Below, one piece after another: positions 59,145-64,000 of a stretch of DNA of 64,000 bases. The DNA is from Ustilago trichophora (Eukaryota; Basidiomycota; Ustilaginomycetes; Ustilaginales; Ustilaginaceae): contig OOIN01000017.1 in NCBI GenBank assembly GCA_900323505.1, positions 558,001-622,000 of the forward strand, read 5' to 3'. Below the pieces are notes generated by a model. It saw only the letters and a program-made list of their open reading frames with translations. It was not told the DNA's origin and made no database searches. Numbering within the stretch: the stretch's first letter is position 1; each line of letters starts with the position of its first letter. A program made the position numbers and the translations under genes.

Positions 59145-61036
59145 GTTGAGTTTGTCGTGCTGAGTGCACAGAGCTGGTGATATCGGAAGGGGTGGAGTAA
59201 ATGTGATCAAGAGGCTATATCAGCAGAATTGAAGACGTGAAGGCCACAGGAAATGTTGGGATATAAGGGGAGAGAGAGAGAGAGAGATTCAAGGGGGAAG
59301 GGCACCAGCGGGGGCGATGCATCTGCGCGAACAGCTCTGATTATATGGGAACGACAAGGCCGGGCCTCTAGCGCTTATGAAAGCCAACAGATCAGCGCCA
59401 TCTCGAATCGTGATGAGTCCAGAGAGCATCACACAGGTATGTTTCAACAGAACAGCTACGAGTTGAGCCAAAAGGGAACGGAACCCCGTATCGCCGTATC
59501 AGGGCAATAGCAGCGTTTCCAAGAAGTTCTCGTATGTGAAACCAACTATGCACCGGACGACGATCGGAGACCACATCAGACTGGATCGCAATGATGGTGA
59601 AAGGCCCGGACATGGACGCTTTTCCAAAAGCGTGCGAACTTGCGATCTTCGACGATACAGGGAGCAAGGGTTGCAACAGGGTCTGTCGGGTAAGTTGGCT
59701 CGCTCGATTAGAGACCATGGGCGGAAGAACCCTGTCAGGTCGACAGCTATGAAATCGCACGGACCTGCAGCCGCGGTCTTCACTTCGTTTCAGCCGCAAA
59801 ACCATCGAGGGGAATGTAAGAGGCAGCAGCAGCTGCAGAAGCATGCGGAAAGTCGCACTTCAGGCTCAAAGTGCAGGCGAATTGAATAGAAGGGTCGAAA
59901 GGCGGGGATCAGGCGGTTCAAAGTGGTTGCTATCTTTGGAATCGAGTGCAGCAGCGAACAAGCAAGCAAGAAGCCGTGGTTGGCAGATTGACACGGGCTG
60001 GTCAGCGTGAGAAGGAGAAGATGGACATTCACGAAACGCCTCACGGACGACCAAAAGTCACGGCCAAGGAAAGAAAGCGGGAAGGTGTGATAAACGAGGC
60101 GATCACGATCGATACGAAGGACGAGGGTTAACCGTGCATGTTTCGACAAACTGTGTACGCCAAGCACAAGAGGCGCACCGTAGCCGCACCTCCATTTGTG
60201 CAACGCATCGATTTGTTTGGTATCCGACTCAGCTGTCAGCATTGCATCGGAAGCCCACGTACTCTCTCCTTGCCTACTAGCATTACAGCCCTTTGACGCT
60301 TCACATCCGCTTGGAAAGATTCCTCAACGAGTCTTGCTCTTTCCATGGTACTGTAGATCCTTGATTGTCAGCTTGTTGCTGATCTTGGACCGAATAGAGA
60401 GCGTGAGAGAAGCGTCAGAGTGTCCGGACATGGACTGAAGTCGAACTGTTCCAGAAACCCGTTGAGACAGATGCAACGTTGCGGATTGACGGGTCTGTCT
60501 CAAGATCGCGCGCATGAATCCATACGGGAAAAAAATAAAATAAAAGGAAAAAAATATTTATAAAACACCATTCCCTTGACATCCCGGCATGTTCATGTTC
60601 ACAAGTTCACCAGCCCTTCTCGGCCCGTTCGACGCAATCCAGCCTCTCCTTCTTCACTACAGCTTGTGCTTTGTATCAAAAGCGGACTAGAAAGCAAGCA
60701 AGCAAGAGAGCCCAAATTGTCGGAAGTTTCAACGCGGAACGGCAGACTTGCAAAAGGAAAAGATCGGAACAAGGAGAATTACAACCGCTGCACGTTAGCA
60801 TCGACGTGCAGCATCGTACAGTAATTCGCCGCAACCTCGCAAGCTACGAGTTTCTTCGCTTCTTCCGCAAGCGAGCTTCGCTGAATCCTGAAATCTGCAG
60901 TATTGAGACTCTGACAACTATCCGCCTCCTCTTCCGACGATAACCATCAAGCATTGCCAAGTTATCAACACTCTCACGCCTTGTACCCGCTCGCTCAGTC
61001 AATGCTGTAGCATCAAAGTTGTTTGAAAATGTCTAA
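59145..61036. other. Gene-free interval
   Basis: About 1.9 kb without a supported gene. It contains the BTB gene's promoter, a GA run near 59271-59287, and AT-rich sequence near 60530-60562. Open frames are short and scattered. Confidence 0.45.
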
Positions 61037-61038
61037 TA

Positions 61039-61833
61039 CAGTCGCGTCCAAAACTGTCCCATAATTTTGTTCTGAGCCGAATATCAATGAGGCTCCACAC
61101 CAGTCATTTTTACAAATCTAAGCCTCCTCACAAGAATGATCACCACCATAATGTCAATATTTTGCTAGCTCATATCAAACACCTGGATGTGATAGATGCT
61201 ATCCATAGCTACAACTTCCTCACCAACGAAAAAAATAGTTTAGTCTTGGTTATTGAATGGGAACAGCATCAAGATAGCCTTAAATTGGGGTCAAAAATTT
61301 TGTGAAATTCAACTGCACAGTGCAGTATTGCGAAAAAACACCCCCCTTCACAAGAATGGAAATCACACTATAATCAATGTTGCAGCTCACTTTCCCCATT
61401 CATGGTGTGCGTAGCTGGTATGTATAGCTACAACTTTCTCACCAACATATAGGCAAGTGTCTGCTGACATTGAGGAGAAAAAGGCAGTATAAGGAAGGGT
61501 ATCTTCAAATTTTCGAATTGAAATTTCCAGAGACTGATAAAGTGCACAAATGCGCAAATTTTGGACTCAGATTTCCAAAAAAAGAGAGCCAATTCTGCTA
61601 CAGCACAATAACTAAGACTAAACTCTTTTTTCTGTTGGTGAGTAAGTTGTAGCTATGGATAGCATCTATCACATCCAGGTGTTAGATATGAGCTAGTAAA
61701 ATATTGACATTAAGGTGGTGATCATCCTTGTGTGATGTGGTGTTTCAGAGCTAATTGTGTGCTGTGCTGTTGGAAATTTTCAGAATTTGCAACTCAAATT
61801 TGGTAAGATACGGGGCAGTATTGGACGCGACTG
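61039..61833. mobile_element. 795-bp fold-back TA-flanked non-autonomous element
   Basis: Both ends carry CAGTCGCGTCCAA in inverted orientation, flanked by TA (61037-61038 and 61834-61835), the pattern of Tc1/mariner-type elements. Inside, a 99-bp arm (61129-61227) is about 94% complementary to 61635-61734, so the element can fold on itself. A third, degraded copy of the arm in direct orientation lies at 61349-61446. No transposase frame is present. The right end stops 66 bp beyond the stop codon of the lipase gene, so it may form part of that gene's 3' untranslated region. Confidence 0.84.
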
Positions 61834-61899
61834 TACAGTATTCTAGCTTTATGATAAATTGCTTTTCGAAAGTGGTGTACTGTACAATACGCGGGAGAT

Positions 61900-64000
61900 T
61901 CAAGTGCGGAGCTCCAAGATCGCCTCTTCGTACGCTGCGGGAAAGTGAGCAGCAAACATGTCGCTGCGCAATTCTGGCAAGCTGAAAAACGCCAAGGGGC
62001 TCTCGACGTGATAGATTTGATTGTTGTTGATCCATATGCAGCGGCCGGGTGGTACCAGTGGCCCTCCTAGAGCTGCTTCCGAACGCAACGTGGCCGTGTC
62101 AAGCTCCTGTCTCCGTGTTGCGAGTGCGTGCAGGGGTGCTTCGTCGCGCTGCTGCGGACCAACCCATGGCGAGGGAGGTATACGTGATCCTGCTGTGCTC
62201 TCGGCATCCAATCGTGCCTTGACAGCTGCGTACAGGTCGCTCTCCACTTCGCGTCGCAATGACCACAGCTGCTCCTCGATCCGCTCCTTGCGGTGCAGCA
62301 TCACATCGTCAGCATCTTCGGCCATGGTGATGGATCGCCAGTCCCAGTAGCTTCGTAGAATGTGCACACGTGCATCGTCCTGACCTTCCGAAGATGACAT
62401 CGCATGACGGCGTCGCACGCGCGACAAAGCTCCCAACACACGACGCAGCTCTCGCACCTGTCCATGCCCTACTCGCGGGATAACATCGCTGCCCAGGACG
62501 ACCGTTGTCACCAACGGCACCGATCCGAGAGCGGCACGTGTGGCGAGGTCTGCCGTCATGATCACCGGGCTTGCAAAGCTGACTGCGCGGATGGGTCTTC
62601 GAGCAGGCAAGCCAGAAGACATGTTGGTTACCCAGGTGCCAGAGTCAAGCTCTGCGCCGTCCGGGATAAAGTACTCTGCAAGCAGAAGAGCAGCTGCACT
62701 GGCGATCGCACCGCCTAGCGAATGACCGCAGAACATCACGCCGAAGCCTTCGTTTTCGGCAAGCGCCTGACGCAGCGTTGCAAACAGCTTGCTTTGAGGC
62801 GAGACTAGAGCTTTGGCAGCACGCCAAATACCGGCGTGACATCGGAACTCCTCTCCCGGTTCGGGCTGCACCTGCGGCAGTTCGATCTCTTCGGTCTGCA
62901 GCTCCAGATCCACAATGATGTCCGAGAACGATTGGGTGCCGCGAACAGCAACGCAGACCACCTTGCGAACATAGTCTCGCACCACGTAGAAAGTAGGGCT
63001 GTAGTCGGCATCGGCGTCGAGTGTCTGGATGTCAGCGTGGAGCACATCATCAGCATTGAGACGTGACAGGTAGGCAAAGGTTTGGCGCGAGAATCGCTCG
63101 CCCGAAGGAGTAAAAGTCGGCGGAAGATCAACGATATGGACGTGCAATCCGTATGCCGAGATAGCGAGGCGGCCACACCACTTAATTGTCCGCACGAGAT
63201 CTCGATTGGTCTCCTTGAAGGGACGAAGATCTCGATTCACCGAGTCGGGATGCGAAGCGCCCACCTGGGGCGAGGTCATAAAGTCGTAGGCACGACCAAA
63301 GTAGCCGCTGCTTGCTTGTCCCGGTCGTGCGGCGTCCAGCCTGGGAGTCTTTGCGAACTCGAGAATGTCGTCGCCACGGTTGGTAACGATCATCTCATCG
63401 TCGCTGCTGTCATCGTCTTCGTAGTTGTCATCTTCACCATCGTCCAGCTGAGTGTCCCGAGACGACCATTGTGTTCCACTGCCGCCGTTTTCCTCACCTC
63501 CATCGTTGATGCGGATTTCCGGCTCATCGCCTTTGTCGGCAAAGTCCAACCCATTCTGCTGAGCCCAGCTTCTCCGCTTGTCTCCAAGTGCTGCCCTCGA
63601 TGCTGCGCGGTGCGCGCCGATATCAACTCGATCAGAGCCGCGCGGTTTGGCATCTTTACTGTCTTGAAGTTGTTTTGAGGGCTTCCTCCATCCATTCAGC
63701 TGCTTGAGACCGGCTCCCTCGGCCAGGTAGCGTTCTCGGGTGACACTGTGCAAGCAGTAGAGCTCGAGAAGGCCCCGCATCACCTGCCATCGTGTGAGAC
63801 CTTTAGGCTTCCTGTGACCGTCATGATCAAGCGCCTTCTTTGATCCCTTCTCCTCGTGATCCTCGATGGCGACAGTAGCCCATTCTGCCTGAATAAATCC
63901 GTAGGCTTCAATGATACATTGGGCTAGAACCGTTCGTCCGGTCAGATTGTAGGCCATCCATCGGAGGAACCAGAGGATCAGCGAGACCCTCTCATACGTC
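61900..64000 (-). CDS. Class 3 (diacylglycerol-type) lipase, 5' end outside window
   Basis: The frame stays open from 61900 to the right edge (residues upstream of the Met at 63957 are also open and include hydrophobic LILWFLRWMAYNL), so the true start lies outside and at least 699 residues are coded here. The lipase class 3 core has VAVRGTQSFSDIIVDLEL, FRCHAGIWRAAK and the nucleophile elbow FCGHSLGGAIASA. A downstream GSDVIPRVGHG contains the expected Asp. The order and the hydrophobic N-terminus fit sn-1-specific diacylglycerol lipases. An acidic Ser/Asp-rich insert sits around 63370-63440. A fold-back element lies 66 bp beyond the stop. Confidence 0.88.
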   Translation of the reverse strand, partial: TYERVSLILWFLRWMAYNLTGRTVLAQCIIEAYGFIQAEWATVAIEDHEEKGSKKALDHDGHRKPKGLTRWQVMRGLLELYCLHSVTRERYLAEGAGLKQLNGWRKPSKQLQDSKDAKPRGSDRVDIGAHRAASRAALGDKRRSWAQQNGLDFADKGDEPEIRINDGGEENGGSGTQWSSRDTQLDDGEDDNYEDDDSSDDEMIVTNRGDDILEFAKTPRLDAARPGQASSGYFGRAYDFMTSPQVGASHPDSVNRDLRPFKETNRDLVRTIKWCGRLAISAYGLHVHIVDLPPTFTPSGERFSRQTFAYLSRLNADDVLHADIQTLDADADYSPTFYVVRDYVRKVVCVAVRGTQSFSDIIVDLELQTEEIELPQVQPEPGEEFRCHAGIWRAAKALVSPQSKLFATLRQALAENEGFGVMFCGHSLGGAIASAAALLLAEYFIPDGAELDSGTWVTNMSSGLPARRPIRAVSFASPVIMTADLATRAALGSVPLVTTVVLGSDVIPRVGHGQVRELRRVLGALSRVRRRHAMSSSEGQDDARVHILRSYWDWRSITMAEDADDVMLHRKERIEEQLWSLRREVESDLYAAVKARLDAESTAGSRIPPSPWVGPQQRDEAPLHALATRRQELDTATLRSEAALGGPLVPPGRCIWINNNQIYHVESPLAFFSLPELRSDMFAAHFPAAYEEAILELRT

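Overview
The window looks like nuclear DNA of a basidiomycete, most likely a smut fungus (Ustilaginales). Genes are dense and mostly intron-poor, the few introns have GTAAGT/GTACGT/GTATGT donors, the housekeeping genes are plainly fungal, and there are clusters of secreted proteins with no recognisable enzyme domain, which is typical of smut genomes. Species and chromosome cannot be fixed from sequence alone. Functions below are read from motifs; no database search was run.

Region 1 (1-14.8 kb) is a secretome island. Five plus-strand genes encode signal-peptide proteins of 444-606 residues that share a C-terminal domain and a short Pro-x-Gly motif just after the predicted signal-peptide cleavage site. 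They form two subfamilies (genes 1-2 and genes 3-5) and behave as tandemly amplified candidate effectors. Two mobile elements interrupt the island: an apparently intact PIF/Harbinger element (DDE transposase plus Myb/SANT-like protein, convergent) between genes 1 and 2, and a 772-bp non-autonomous terminal-inverted-repeat element between genes 4 and 5.

Region 2 (15-38.2 kb) is mostly housekeeping: a GPI-anchored GH16 glucanase, a histidine phosphatase, an M50B-like membrane metalloprotease, an F-box protein, an IMPACT/Yih1-like protein, a spliced Pbi2-like I9 inhibitor, a spliced Plp1/TXNDC9 thioredoxin-fold protein, a mitochondrial rhomboid, an RMD1/RMD8-type protein, a PLP decarboxylase, a spliced methyltransferase, an Hrq1-type helicase and three-exon BUD31.

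Region 3 (38.9-51.1 kb) holds a four-exon Srk1/Rck2-type protein kinase with one unusually long intron, about 3 kb without genes upstream of it, a second copy of the 772-bp element (about 99% identical to the first), a proteasome assembly chaperone 1-like gene with a C-terminal HbYX-type end, and a secreted gamma-glutamyltranspeptidase.

Region 4 (51.2-64 kb) starts with two tandem paralogous small secreted proteins. Each carries one in-frame stop, at different codons, followed by a long conserved open extension. A probable decayed coding relic follows, then a conserved unknown protein, a GST-like protein, a BTB-like protein, a 795-bp fold-back TA-flanked element, and a class 3 (diacylglycerol-type) lipase that runs off the window end. 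The points most worth a second look are the five-gene secreted family, the paired nonsense codons, and the two families of short non-autonomous elements.
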